Shown one piece after another: positions 22,805 through 34,700 of a DNA stretch of 64,000 nt. Positions within the stretch are counted from its first letter, which is position 1. Each line of letters opens with the position of its first letter. Source of the stretch: Polychytrium aggregatum (lineage: Eukaryota; Chytridiomycota; Chytridiomycetes; Polychytriales); NCBI RefSeq assembly GCF_025602895.1, contig NW_026516213.1, forward strand, positions 186,001 through 250,000. Direction: 5' to 3'. The position numbers and the translations under genes were made by a program. The notes below the pieces were generated by a model, which saw only the letters and a program-made list of their open reading frames with translations, did not search any database and was not told the DNA's origin.

Positions 22805-24829
22805 ATGGCCTCAACCAAGCCCCAGCTCCTGCGGAATCTCCACGTCGAGTTCATCCGGTCGCTGGACAACGTAGGCGTCGATTCCCCCCTTCCACGTCCT
22901 CATGGCCCTCGATCGCAACCGTCGCCGGTGCTGGCTGCCTCGACGCTGTCGGTCCTTCCACAATCCTCCGAGTATCCACTTTCGTCGCTCCGCCTTGCTG
23001 ACTGACCACCGGCCCGGCCTTTGGTCTCGGCCCCGCATATCGCCAACAGAAAAAGGACAGCCTCGAATACCACCTCACCAGCCACTTGAAGCTCAATGGC
23101 GTCTACTGGGGCTTGACCGCCCTCGATCTCCTCGGCAGACTGGATGTCTTTGAGAAGGAAGACGTGATTACCTTCATCCTTGCATGCCAGCACTCCAACG
23201 GTATGCGTTGGATATTTGCAGCCCTGCCGGGATCGACAACGCCATCGACAGCGCCATCGGCATGCAGTCCCGATCCCTGCTCAATGGCAGATCCACCTGC
23301 GGATTGCCTTCATTCCTTCATTCATTCCTTCATTCCTTCACTCCTTCATTCCCTCTCCCCTCTCTCACTGCCCCTCCAAATCTAGGCGGATTCAGCGGCA
23401 ACGTCGGCCACGATCCCCATCTGCTCTACACCCTCAGCGCCGTCCAGATCCTGGCCACCTTGGACTCGCTTGATCGAATCGACAGCGCCCGGGTCGTAGA
23501 CTGTAAGCCTTGGGTCCACCCGCACTTTCCCCCCCCCCTGAACAGCGTGGCGATGCGATATGTAGATTGAAGACGGTCCTTGGATGCGCACGAGCTGCTT
23601 GCTTGATATTCATCCGTCCACACTATCGATGTCAATGCCGATGCCAATGATGATGCCACGGTGATGCCACTGCTGATGCCGCTGCAACCCTCAACTCCAC
23701 GCAGTCGTCAAGAATCTCCAGGACCCAGAGTCCGGTGCCTTCTGCGGCGATATCTACGGCGAGGTCGACACTCGATTTGTCTACGTTGCCATATCGTGCA
23801 TGTCGATCCTCTCGAGCCTCGACCAGATCGACGTCGACAAGGCCGTCGAGTACATCAACCGGTGCAAGAACTTTGATGGCGGATACGGAAGCGTGCCGGG
23901 TGCCGAATCGCACTCGGGTCAGAGTAAGCATCGTTGTCGTCAGGTTGAACGGAAGCAAGCTTGGACGGCGTCCGCGCTGCCGATCGATACCCCCCCCCCT
24001 CCGTGGATCCGCGGCGATACAGCTGTCGGGATCGGGGCCGAGGCCCATATAGGGCATGGTGATGACGATAATGACGATAATGACGATAATGACGATAATG
24101 ACGATAATGCCATCAAATGACTGACCAGGAAACGTTTATTCATCTCTCGCACAGTTTTCTGCTGCGTTGGTGCTCTGTCGATTGTCAACCGGCTCGACAC
24201 AGTCGACATTGACAAACTGGGTTGGTGGCTCTGCGAGCGGCAGTTGAGCAACGGAGGACTGAACGGTAGACCCGAGAAGAAGGAGGACGTAAGTGGCATG
24301 TTTCTGCGTCGACGACAATGAGCGCGGCATCAGCCAAGAGAGGGAGACACCCGAGGAGCTCCATCGACCGGCATGGGGTCTGTGCCGATCGGTGATGCTC
24401 AAACTGCGCGATCGATGTTCTGTCCAGGTTTGCTACTCTTGGTGGGTTCTGTCCTCCTTGGCCATGCTGGACCGACTCCACTGGATCGATCATGAGAAGC
24501 TCATTGAATTTATCCTGGGAGCACAGGTAGGACCATCGTTGAGCCCGCTGTCCACACCCACAGCAACGCCGAGACCTATGCGGGGTCAAGGGCGAAGAGT
24601 TGGTTCTGATTTGATGACCAAGACAAGTACTCGCATCCTTCCACCTTCCGCCCCTCTTTCATAGGACGACGAAGCCGGCGGGATTGCAGATCGACCTGGC
24701 GACATGGCCGACGTCTTCCACACCGTCTTTGGCCTTGCTGGCCTGTCGCTACTGGGCTATCCCGATCTCAAGCCCGTCGATCCGAGATACTGCATGACAC
24801 GGGACGTGACCAAGCGATTGGGACTGTGA
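22805..24829 (+). CDS. RABGGTB: Rab geranylgeranyltransferase (GGTase-II) beta subunit
   Basis: Seven exons (22805–22870, 23050–23200, 23386–23502, 23705–23923, 24155–24288, 24428–24526, 24665–24829) give a complete prenyltransferase beta subunit. Alpha-alpha barrel repeats are obvious: [75 protein letters not shown] and [37 protein letters not shown] follows, then [23 protein letters not shown]. The DxxxxxCYSWW region and the DxH-type residues of FHT belong to the zinc site (Asp, Cys, His). The enzyme adds geranylgeranyl groups to C-terminal cysteines of Rab GTPases together with the alpha subunit and REP in the cytosol. Start and stop match the family length. Introns hold pyrimidine-rich and ATGACGATA repeats. 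Confidence 0.95.
24058..24112. repeat. 9-bp tandem repeat (atgacgata) in a RABGGTB intron
   Basis: About five perfect copies of the 9-bp unit sit in the intron between 23923 and 24155. Confidence 0.9.
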
Positions 24830-25322
24830 GTGCCTGCAGCCAAAAGCGTTGGCCCGCGCTTCTCCGAGACGAATATGCCCGGAGCACTACCTGTTCAGAA
24901 TACTACTTGTTCAGAGCACTACCTGTTCAGAACGGAACGCGACAGCTCAGTCCCGAGACACAACATGCATTTCGGCCATCTGGCCGTCTTCGTGGCTCAT
25001 CGGCACCATAATGGTCAGGCCGAGCGGGTCGCATGGTGTACATTCAGGTCCCAGATCCAAGGGACACACTGGCCTCCCATTCTGCCTCGCCTTGTTTTGG
25101 GTTGTTTGGGCTGGATCATTTTATGGATGGATCGTTGTATGGCTGGATCGTTGTTTGGGCTGTGCAGAAATCGGTGCAAGGGGTGGCCCATTCGGCTAGT
25201 CCATGCCCCGGGTCTGGCGCTGTATCCGTTGGCACTCCCCACCTGCCTTCGTCAAAAAGCATCTCCACCCAGGCGCTCGCCCTCCTCAGCACACATCGCT
25301 CATCCCAGCCGTGCCCGCAACA
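24830..25322. other. Intergenic, RABGGTB to decarboxylase
   Basis: No gene seen. It contains three near copies of ctacctgttcagaa (24890–24931) and a short duplication of atggatcgttgtatggctgg (about 25125–25155). It is presumably the 3' UTR plus the promoter of the decarboxylase. Confidence 0.5.
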
Positions 25323-27859
25323 ATGGACGTCAACGAATTCCGCAAGAGAGGCCACGAGGCCGTCGAGCGAATCGCCCGTTACTACGAGCAGGAACTCGCA
25401 AACCACAACGGTGAGCCTGTCCTCCAGCAACGTCGCCGGCGCGGCTGACTGATTCAGGCCCACTCACATCCTCGCCAGTTCAACCGACCGTCCAGCCTGG
25501 ATTTCTGAAGAGCCTCTTGCCCGCAGAGGCACCCGAAGGTGCGTGGATATGCGAGAACCCTCGTCGCCTGTCGTGATGTCGCCCGAGCACACCAGTGCAG
25601 CGCGGCCTGCATCAATCCGCTCCTCCTTGGTTGAGCCAGGGTGCCCAGGTGTTTCTTGTCACGTATTTCCGACAATCGCTCTGCTCTGCCACTCACAGAG
25701 GGCGAGTCTTGGGATGCCATCCAGCAGGACTTTGAGAGCAAGATCATCCCGGGTGAGTGAGCTCGTTTGCCTGTCCTTCTTTGCTGTATCGAATGCAGCC
25801 CCCCCCCCTGGCCAGTCTGGTCCAGATCCAGATTCCAGATCCAGTTCAAGATCCAGTTCAAGATTCTGACCACCGGAATTGCCGGTAACGACACCGTCCA
25901 GGCGTCACGCACTGGCAAAGCCCCAACTTTTTCGGGTTCTTCCCGGCCAACTCGTCCTTTCCCGGCATCATCGGTGACATGTACTCGGATATGCTCAACG
26001 GCATCGGGTATGTCAGCAAACTGTCCAAGGGCTCTGTCGCCTTCAGCCACTTGATCTCTCGAGCCTCTGATCTGACCCTCTTTTTTGTTTGCCATTGGAC
26101 TGGCCAGATTCAACTGGATGGCGTCGCCTTCGTGCACCGAGCTCGAGACAATCACCTTGGATTGGATGGCCAAGCTGATCGGACTCGACGACGGGTTCCT
26201 GTCGGAGAGCGAGGGAGGCGGCGTGATCCAGGGCAGCGCTTCCGAGGCTGTCGTGGTCGCCATGCTTGCGGCCAAGAAGAGGGCCATGCTGCGATCCGAG
26301 GGACTCGACGAGCGAAAGCTCGTCGCCTATGTGTCCTCGCAGGTAATGCTGGCAAGAACGCTGGTTCACTTGGCTTTGGCTTTGGCTTTGGCTTTGGCTT
26401 TGGCTTTGGCTTTGGCTTTGGCTTTGGCTTTGGCTTTGGCTTTGGCTTTGGCTTTGGCTTTGGCTTTGGCTTTGGCTTTGGCTTTGGCTTTGGCTATGGG
26501 CCGGATGGCAGGGGAAATGCCGTGCATGCCACAGCCGTATGCAGCCGTCCATTGCCAGACCCATGAGGCGCATCCGGTGGCCATCCTTCTTTCGTCGACC
26601 AAGGCCATCATGCGCAAGTGTATCCATGTTAGCTGACGTGCTGTGCATCAATGTCATCCGCTCCACAGTCCCACTCTTGCGGCCTCAAGGCGTCCATGAT
26701 CATCGGCGTGCAATGCAAGGTCCTCGATGTCGACGCCGACTTTGCTCTGTCTGGGGCCATTGTGCGTGCCCAGATCGAGGAAGACCTCAAGGCAGGGCTG
26801 GTGCCGTTCTTCATCCACGCCACCATCGGCACCACCAGTTCCGGCACAGTCGATCACATTCCAGAGATTGTCGAGGCTGTTGTTGGAACCGATGTCTGGG
26901 TCCACATCGACGCGGCCTGGGCCGGCCCTGCACTCATGTGCGAAGAGTATCGGCACCATGGGGCTGGTGTTGACAGGTCCGACTCGTTCTGCATGAACGC
27001 CCACAAGTGGATGCTGACCAACTTTGACTGCTCGCTGTTGTGGTGAGTGCCATGTCGCTGTGCCGAACGATCGGCTTGAGACGATACCAGACAGCATCAG
27101 ATGGCGAGTGCCACAGCAGATTGTCCTGGTTACTGTCTATCCAAAGGAAGATTTGGAGAGATGCATTCCATCTCGAATACCCGGCTCGAGACTGACAGCG
27201 AGCCGCCCTCTGGTTTGATGGCCCGTCATGGGCTCCAGGGTCAAGCACAGACGCTACCTCCTTGATGCCCTGAGCCTTACCCCAGCCTATCTGCGCAATA
27301 AGGAGACCGAGTCGGGGCTGGTGACGGACTACAAGGACTGGCAACTCCCCCTTGGCCGTCGATTCCGCTCGCTCAAGCTCTGGTTCGTCCTGCGAACTTA
27401 TGGCGCCCAGGGCATCCGTGCCCACATCCGCAAGGTAAGGACCAGTCGAGCGATGCACTGACGCACCATCGCTCGGTTGCATGTCCATGGCCGAGTCCTG
27501 CTCCCGGATAATCTGACTCTCCTGGTTCGCTCGGCATTCTTGTACAGCATTGCGATCAAGCTGCCCACTTTGAGAGTCGTCTTCGCGCCGAATCCCTCTT
27601 CAGGGTCGTCACCCCCCGCAGTTTTGCGCTGGTGACCTTCCAGGTCGATGCCCCCACTCTCGAGGAGCGTAACCGCCGTACCGAGTGGGTCTACAACCAA
27701 GCCAATGCCACCCGCCGGATCTTCATCACCAGCACCAAGCTCCGCGATCAATACGTGATCCGATTCGTTCCAGGCAGCCCCCATACCGAGATGGCCCATG
27801 TCGACGGTGCCTTTGACATGATCCGCGAGTTTGCTGCTTCCGTGCCAAACTCGGAATGA
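25323..27859 (+). CDS. Aromatic-L-amino-acid decarboxylase (group II PLP decarboxylase)
   Basis: Eight exons (25323–25410, 25479–25538, 25699–25752, 25902–26008, 26108–26342, 26669–27043, 27239–27434, 27548–27859) join in frame. The order is as in DOPA/tryptophan decarboxylases: MDVNEFRKRGHEAVERIA, VTHWQSPNFFGFFPANSS, FNWMASPSCTELETITLDW and GGGVIQGSASEAVVVAML. VHIDAAWAGPAL follows with the PLP-pyridine aspartate, then the Schiff-base lysine in NAHKWMLTNFDCSLLW, SGLVTDYKDWQLPLGRRFRS, and a C-terminal small domain ending RDQYVIRF. It should remove the carboxyl group of an aromatic amino acid using pyridoxal phosphate. Whether the substrate is tryptophan, tyrosine or DOPA cannot be told. Exon 5 is followed by an intron with a long hexanucleotide repeat. 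Confidence 0.93.
26371..26494. repeat. (GGCTTT)n hexanucleotide repeat in a decarboxylase intron
   Basis: About 20 near-perfect tandem copies of ggcttt lie in the intron between 26342 and 26669. Because the unit is a multiple of three, intron retention would read as a Leu-Ala dipeptide repeat in the frame of exon 5, to a stop near 26634. Confidence 0.95.
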
Positions 27860-28301
27860 GGCCGATTCGGTCGACTCAAAGGAAACAATCTGGAACTGGC
27901 CTCAAAGTCATATCTATACTGAAATCCGGCACCCACAACAGCTGGACCGGAATGCCTTGTTTGAGGGACGTCCTGTTGAGTGTATTCGGACACCATGTTG
28001 GCAACGGATTATGAAGGTGCACATGGTGGCAGCTTCTGAATATATACATGTCTATTCAACGAGCACAGGGGTCCAGTCTATCGACGGCATTAGTATCCAG
28101 CGGCTTTGAGTTGGCCCCGGTTGTCGCCAGCCGCACATCTGTCAAATGCAGTATTTTCATCATGTTGCATTGTACGGGTTGCCTTGGGGTGCCGTGCCAT
28201 GGGCATATCCAAATGTTGAGTCCTTTGGAGACTGCCGCAGCAACCATTCGGCATCATTCGTTGGCACTCATGCACCACAGGTCAGGTCTCTCTATGGTCG
28301 C
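27860..28301. other. Intergenic, convergent 3' ends of decarboxylase and phosphoesterase genes
   Basis: No gene seen; AT-richer than its surroundings, consistent with two 3' UTRs. Confidence 0.5.
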
Positions 28302-30015
28302 CTAACGAAAGCGGAACCGTGTTTTGTTCGCATCGAGTAGCGACCCAATGTTGTTGGCAATGACATCCCGTGTCATGAGCTGCCCAGGCTCAGGGTCGCC
28401 GAGATAGTTGCTCTCGAGGAACCGAATGATGCTGGCCGGTTCAAGCTGCTCGTGCGAGACGTAATTCTGCTTGGCGGCGTATCCAATGACAACGAAGGGA
28501 GTGCGTGGCCCGTACGGCCGATGATCAATCGGATTGGTCGGCGGAGGAGCCACACCGTCTCGAAAGCCCCCGGACTCATCGGGGACCAGGATAACCAGCG
28601 TACAGTTGCGATATGTCGGAGAAGCAAGCACGGCGTCGATGATGGCTTCGTTGAACGCCTCGCCCGCCGAGATGGTCGACGACCCAGGATGCTCCGAGTG
28701 GATACCGAGAGGCTTGACGAAGGAGACAGCAGGTAGTGTCTGTCCCGCAATGTCGCCGAACAAATCTTGTAGATCCCGGAAGATGACGCTGGCGTTCGGC
28801 GAGCCCGTCAGGCTTGGATAGTACTGGAAAGGGTCGTCCCCCGGGTCGTAGTAGTTGGGCCAGCACCGGCCTGACGACCGGCTCTGGTCGTATCCCTCGG
28901 CATAGAACGTGAACGAGACACCGCATCCCAGCAGTAAATCGGCGATCGTGGGTTCATAGTACGCTCTTGTGAAGGAAGCACAGGGCGCCCCTGGAGGATC
29001 GACCTCGTTGTCGTCGAAGACCCAAGTGCCGCGGGCAAAGAACATGTCGGACTGGCCCGATGCCCCCGGCGACGACTGGAAAAAGCGGTCGGCCATGGCA
29101 TACTGCTGGGCCCACTGCCAGTACTTGGAGCCGCCTGTCGCCGAGCCGTCAGCCAGAGCATAGGTTCGATTGTCGGAGCCCGGGCATCCCCCGGACGACA
29201 GATAGCGATTCATCATGCCGCCGTTCATGGCACAAGTCTCGCACTCGTTTGTATGGCAGGGATCGAAGGCCAGGTTGGTGGAGTCGTTGAGAAAGACTGG
29301 CGGGGCTGCGACTGGCCCCAGGGCGGTTTCGCAGCAGCTTCTGCCGGCGGTGCAGTTGGGCGCACTTCCAAAGGGGGCCTGGCAGTAGAGCCCAAAGTAG
29401 CTGTCGAAGGAGTGATTCTCGGATATGACGACGATGGTGTGCTTGATGGAGGATGCTGTGTCTCCAGGCGGTCGGCACGTCGGCGACGGCGGGACAACCT
29501 GAATGTCCATCCATGCGACGCAGGTGAAAGAGCTGTTGAGGCAGTAGAAGGCCGAGTAAATCCCTGGCAAAGCCGGAGCACGCACAAAGACAGAGCCGTT
29601 GGTCGGTGATGGCTGGTCCAGCGGGTCGATGCCGCCGTGGGTAAACTGCCAAAGCTCGCTCATCAGGGTGCCCTGGGTGATAGGGAGGCTGCCGAAGAAG
29701 CCGATCCAGTCGTTTGAGCTTCGGGAATCAGCGCCGGTCCAGAAGATGGGGACAAATCCGCCGGCAACGACGCTCGACACATTCGTCGACAGCCGAAGGG
29801 TAGAACTGCGGGCCGGGGGAGCTGGTCGAAAAGAAACGAGTGATGCAAGCGACATTGGTATCGCAGTCAGGGTTGGAGCCGATGTCGAGGCTGAGGCAGG
29901 AAGCAGAGCTGACTGAACGCTGACCTGGGTGGAGTCTTGCCCATAGGAATGCAGCGAGCGCTGCAGCCGCCGTCAGCAACGAGACGGCCAGGCACACCAA
30001 AGCCGGACGTCTCAT
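28302..30015 (-). CDS. Secreted or membrane-anchored phosphoesterase (PF04185 type)
   Basis: Two exons (30015–29925, 29821–28302) are joined by a 103-nt intron (GTCAGC...TTTCTTTTCGACCAG, phase 1). The splice removes a frame conflict and links the leader MRRPALVCLAVSLLTAAAAL to the body. The leader is a signal peptide or signal anchor. Next comes a beta-rich domain (VAGGFVPIFWTGADSRSSNDW), then the phosphoesterase/phospholipase C/acid phosphatase fold. That fold includes TIVVISENHSFDSYFG with the metal-site Glu-Asn, LLLGCGVSFTFYAEGYD, VSFVKPLGIHSEHPGSS and LVILVPDESGGFRDGV. It probably hydrolyses phosphate esters outside the cell or in a secretory compartment. Many N-glycosylation sequons (NSS, NCT, NDS, NAS) fit secretion. 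Confidence 0.88.
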
Positions 30016-31200
30016 CGCTGAGGAGAGTGCCGACGATAGTGGGGTGAAGGCCACGATTAGGGCGACGATGAGTGCGACGATGAGGGCGAAGATGAGGGCG
30101 ACGACGATGAGGCCAAAGCCATCCCATCCATTCATCCGTCCATCCGTCCATCCAGCGTCCGTCCATCGGGCAGCTGTGGCAAGCCCGTCCTTTGTTTGGG
30201 TGTTGGGGTTGGCGGCAGGTGGAGATGGATACAAGAGAGTTTCGATTCCGAATTGAAAGCCATCGGCGCGTGGTCGGCACTGGCAGTTTGATATCTCAGG
30301 AAAGGTTGAAAATAGAGCGAATGAAAAGAGAGCCGACAGCCATTTCTTTCCCTCTCGGTTGGAGTCTCAACGCCCGGATTGAGCAGGTGATGAGTCCGCA
30401 TCCGAGATGCATCGCTCCGTAGGATGTGTTCCGCAACACTGCGAAGAGCCGGGTCAGACAGTGCATCTGTGCTCGTCTGAGTACCACCGCTTGCTGCTTC
30501 GGGAGCCCTTCGAGGGTCAGGGCATCCTGAAGCCGTTGATGTCGACGATGGGCGGCAGATGAGCACTCCATCGACGGCGAACGGGTGGAAAGTGGTATAG
30601 CCGGAGTGGGACCAGTGGACAAGCTGCTGGACCTGCTCAGTTTCGATCGCACTCCCGTTCGCACTCGCACACCTCCCGCACTTGGATCGCTTGCTGCTCA
30701 TGTACCCGCTCCCCGCACTGCCTTCCGAGCATTCGCACTTGGTACACACCCAGCACCAGCACCCACTCCCACACTCAGTGTAGTCCCACCCCAGCAGTCT
30801 CGCTCTGCACCCTCATCACAGCGTAGTATAGTGCCAGCACTTGCCACTCCACCACCCCGACCACCTCTCGATCCTGCTGTTCCCTTGTGGGAACTGCTTG
30901 AAAATGTGTTCACCCGCTTGGTCTCAGACCTTGTGGGCAGCTGAGGCAGCACTAAGCTGCAACAGGAGTAAATAGGCTTGCCTGTGTACTCAACTTGCCG
31001 GGGTACCAACCTGTTGGACCTGATGGCTTGTCTTCTTGAATAAAGTTGACTATGGCGACTTAAAATACCATGAAGCCAGTAGAACTGAACCCACACAATT
31101 ACGGTTAACCCCCAGAGCATCACCGATTGATTTGACCATGACAAACTCAACCTTATCCACAGTGTGCTGGAGAGCCGGCGAGAACCGCGACAGGATTACA
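30016..31200. other. Intergenic DNA with small repeats; one doubtful short frame
   Basis: Upstream of the phosphoesterase lies a gatgagggcgac-like repeat (about 30050–30115). A 119-codon plus-strand frame at 30585–30944 is proline/serine-rich, with only its last 20 residues (PLWELLENVFTRLVSDLVGS) looking protein-like, and no homology is evident. A polyadenylation-like aataaa occurs near 31040. I do not call a gene here. Confidence 0.4.
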
Positions 31201-31471
31201 CGTTTCCAAAATGAAATGGGACACCCCGTTTGAGTCATGACAGGGTTTGTTTCTGTGACCTGAATACACCCACCCACTCATTGCAATCATGGTCAAACAC
31301 GGCACCCTCGATTTCCGCATCGCTGCACTGCGACCGGTGGTGTTCACTCGGAGGCTGCCAAAGTGACCTGTTATATTTCGTATGGCATAGTTAGACGCAT
31401 GCCATCGCATACTACGCTGGCAAATGGGTTGTGGGCAGGTGTCCCATTTCCCCCTGAATACAGTATACACG
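31201..31471 (+). mobile_element. Short nonautonomous (MITE-like) relative of the Fanzor-carrying element
   Basis: The ends are inverted: AAATGGGACACCCC near 31216–31229 and GGTGTCCCATTTCCCCCTGA near 31437–31456, followed by tacagtatacac. The outer left segment TTTCCAAAATGAAATGGGACACCC matches the right end of the 13.8-kb element (inverted). The segment CACTCGGAGGCTGCCAAAGTGACC at 31345–31368 is nearly identical to the 3' end of the Fanzor fragment there. It still encodes the last residues RPVVFTRRLPK and a stop. It looks like an internally deleted derivative lacking transposase. Confidence 0.7.
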
Positions 31472-31780
31472 TTGCTCTCGTTCGCCCTACACTGGCTCCC
31501 CAAGATACTGATGGCCGATTGTCTTGAATCAATACAACAATCGTAAACAATAGACAGGAAAGCTGGATCACAGCCATAAGGTTTCCCAATCATGATCAGG
31601 GTTGAATGATGCATCCTCCGTTGCTTCTCTGTGGCTCTAGGGCATGATTGGATTGCGTGTGTTATCTTCTATTTAGTGGACAAGAATCCCTTCAAAAGCA
31701 AGACCAGACCAGCCGCCCCTTTCGCCGCTTGTTCCATCCCCTCGCTCAAATTTTGATATCCACAAGAGACCCGTCGTATC

Positions 31781-34700
31781 ATGCAGGCCAACGCCAGCAA
31801 CCAGCCCTATCACTGCAATGTCCACGGTCGTCCTGACCACGACCTGTTCCTCTCGTATCGGGTCGCCACCGATAATACCACCGTCCAGTCCCTTAAGAAT
31901 ATGCTGGCGACTACTGGGCAGCGTCGATATGGCGAACCCCTCGCAGTCTTCCACGATTCCAGCTGTCTGCGAGACGCAGAGAATTGGAGGGACGATTTCC
32001 TCTGCGCTCTAACTCGATGTAGAGTCTTTGTCGCTGTGATCAGCCGCGCATCGCTCGAGTCCATGATTCAGAAAGCCATCTCTGGCGAGGAGGACAACGT
32101 TCTGCTTGAGATCAAGACCGCCCTCGACCTCGTTGACTCAGGAGTCGACATCTCGGTGATGCCCCTCTGCGTATCCAGCCTCGTAAAGGATGGTGAGAAG
32201 GAAGTGTGGGCCGATTGCCGGCCATATCATGTTATCATCCCTGTTGATTCCAAGTTCGACACCCTTCGAGCCGTCCTGAAGGGATTGTCCGACATCCATA
32301 TGTTTGGGTTCCGCCCTGACCAGATGTACAAGCGAGTCTACCGCCTCCTCAACCTCGTCCATCCCATCCCTCCCAACATGGAACCCATTACGGCCATCCA
32401 TCGCAAATACTTTTGTGACTCCAAGTTCCGAGTCGATCCCATTCGCCTCGACATCCTGCTCAAGCAGCTCACCCTGACTGGCCGTGCCGTCATCTCTGGC
32501 ATGGGTGGTATGGGCAAGTCCGTCCTGGCCCTCCAGATTCTCCACTTCATGATGGGAACTCTGAATGTGAGCAACCATGGTGAGCTCGAGGCCTTCCAAG
32601 ACGAGACCATCGGTGTCGTATCGCAGTACAGCCAGGTCTTCTGGCTCAACTGCTCGACCGAGTCGACTGCCCTCGATGGGCTGTGCGCGATGTTTGATGG
32701 TGTCGAACCAGAGAAGGTCAAGAAGCATGCCTCCAAGTTCCTCGCCAACACCCACAGCTATCTCCTGGTGCTCGACAATGTCGATGACATCAGCGTGGTC
32801 GACTCTGTATTTGAGCACTCCAAGTCACTCTGGTTCAGCGGCGATGTGGTGGTGACGACTCGGATGGCCTCGCTGCCTCCTGGTGCATTCGCCATTGCAC
32901 TCAAGGCCAAGATCCCTGGTTACCGACATGACCCACTCCGTCTCGGCAACTGGAATGACTCTATCACTCTCGACTATATCCTGTCGACATCGCCAATGAT
33001 TGTCCAGAGACTTGTGTCGGACGAGGCCAAGAAGTCCCTCGACAGCATCGTGGCCAAGATCAGTGGATATCCACTCGTCATCCAGACATTCATGACGTTC
33101 TACGAGAACAATGAGGTGCCGTTGTCCGAGATCGATCGGCTGTTCTCCAAGGTCCTCGAGGAGCAGGAGGGCGAGGACGACACGCGGTCATCACTCAAGG
33201 TCATTGTGGATCTGTCGCTGGACTCGCTGATGAAGCGAGGAGATGAGGGTATCGAGGCAGCCAGGCTGTTCGGTGCAGTCAGTCTGGTGGCGCCGACCAA
33301 CATCCAGTTCGAGTTGATCAAGGAGATTGCACAGAAGATGGATCTCAAGACCGAAGGTGAGTTGAGTGGATCAAAGGGCAATCAATGGTGTCAGTACATG
33401 GAACTGACCAGTGGCTTGTCCACAGTGACGGCTCTGATCAAAATGGTGGTCCAGAGTGGTCTTCTCCGAAGTGGAAACGAGGGACGGTACTCGACGCACT
33501 TGCTCACTCAGCTTGTGGCTCGAGAGTATGTCCAGGCACACGATGAACTGAATGTCGAAGGAATCGAAGATGCTACCTGCAAGTCGCTAATCGAGTTAAC
33601 CAAGTCAATTGATATCAAAGCACACGTATACTCTAAGCATGTCGACAAGTTCACTGATCATGTCTTTGCCGAAGGATACACCAAGCTCGAACATGTCAGA
33701 CTCGCCACTCGACAGGGAGAGCTTGCCGAGGAGAGAGGCTGGTTTGGGGCTGCAAGTGATCGATTTGAGACCCATTTCAAGCGGGCTGTGCAGTACTTCG
33801 GCACCGAAGAACATATTGAAATCGTTGGGATCCTGAACCACCTCGGCGACAATCATCGCCGGCTGGGCCACTTGGATCCGGCCGAGGATTCACTTAATCG
33901 TGCCCTTCGAATTCTCACTTCGATTGAAGGACATACAAGCCATCCACAGGCTGCGCTCATTCTGCATCACATGGGTCTTGTGTCACGCGAACGAGGACGC
34001 TATGTTGCTGCCAAGGAATATTACGATCGAGCACTGAAGCAACAACTCGAGACCCATGGGACACGTATCCATCTCGATATTGCCGAGACTCTTGAAGATA
34101 CAGGATACATCCTCTCGGCACAGGGAAAATACAAGGAGGCTGAGAGACTCTACCACGAGGTATTTAACATTCGTCTACAGATTCATGGAACGAGGGAACA
34201 CAAAGACATTGCAGCGGTGCTTGGATGTCTTGGTGATGTCGCCTCCTCCTTGGGCAACTACGAGGTTGCCCTCAAGTACTACCAGGAGGCACTCGATATC
34301 AAAACCAAAGTCTCTGGCACACGAGAGCATCCCGATGTCGCCACTACGATCCACCAGATGGGTAATATCGCCGAGTCTCAAGGCAACTACGAGGCTGCCC
34401 TCAAATACTACCGAGATGCGTTAGAGATCGAAACCAAAATCTATGGCACACGAGAACACCCCGAAGTAGCCACTACGATAGAATGTCTGGGCAATATCGC
34501 TTCTTCTCAAGGAAACTACGAGGCCGCCCTCAAATACTACCAGGAAGCGTTAGAGATCGAAACCAAAGTCTTTGGCACACGGGAGCATCCTGAAGTTGCC
34601 ACCACAATTCACAACATAGGGAGTATCGCCGAGTACCAAGGAAACTACCAGGCTGCCCTCAAGTACTATCAGGAAGCACTCGACATCTCCATCAAGATCT

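Noticed and set aside
28302-29855. Phosphoesterase start at 29855 without leader, or a frameshift pseudogene
   Set aside because: A 103-nt intron with good splice sites joins the signal-sequence exon in frame, so a start at 30015 is better supported and no frameshift is needed.
30585-30944. A 119-codon plus-strand frame upstream of the MITE
   Set aside because: It is mostly Pro/Ser/Ala, with only the last 20 residues protein-like, no homology and no partner exon found.
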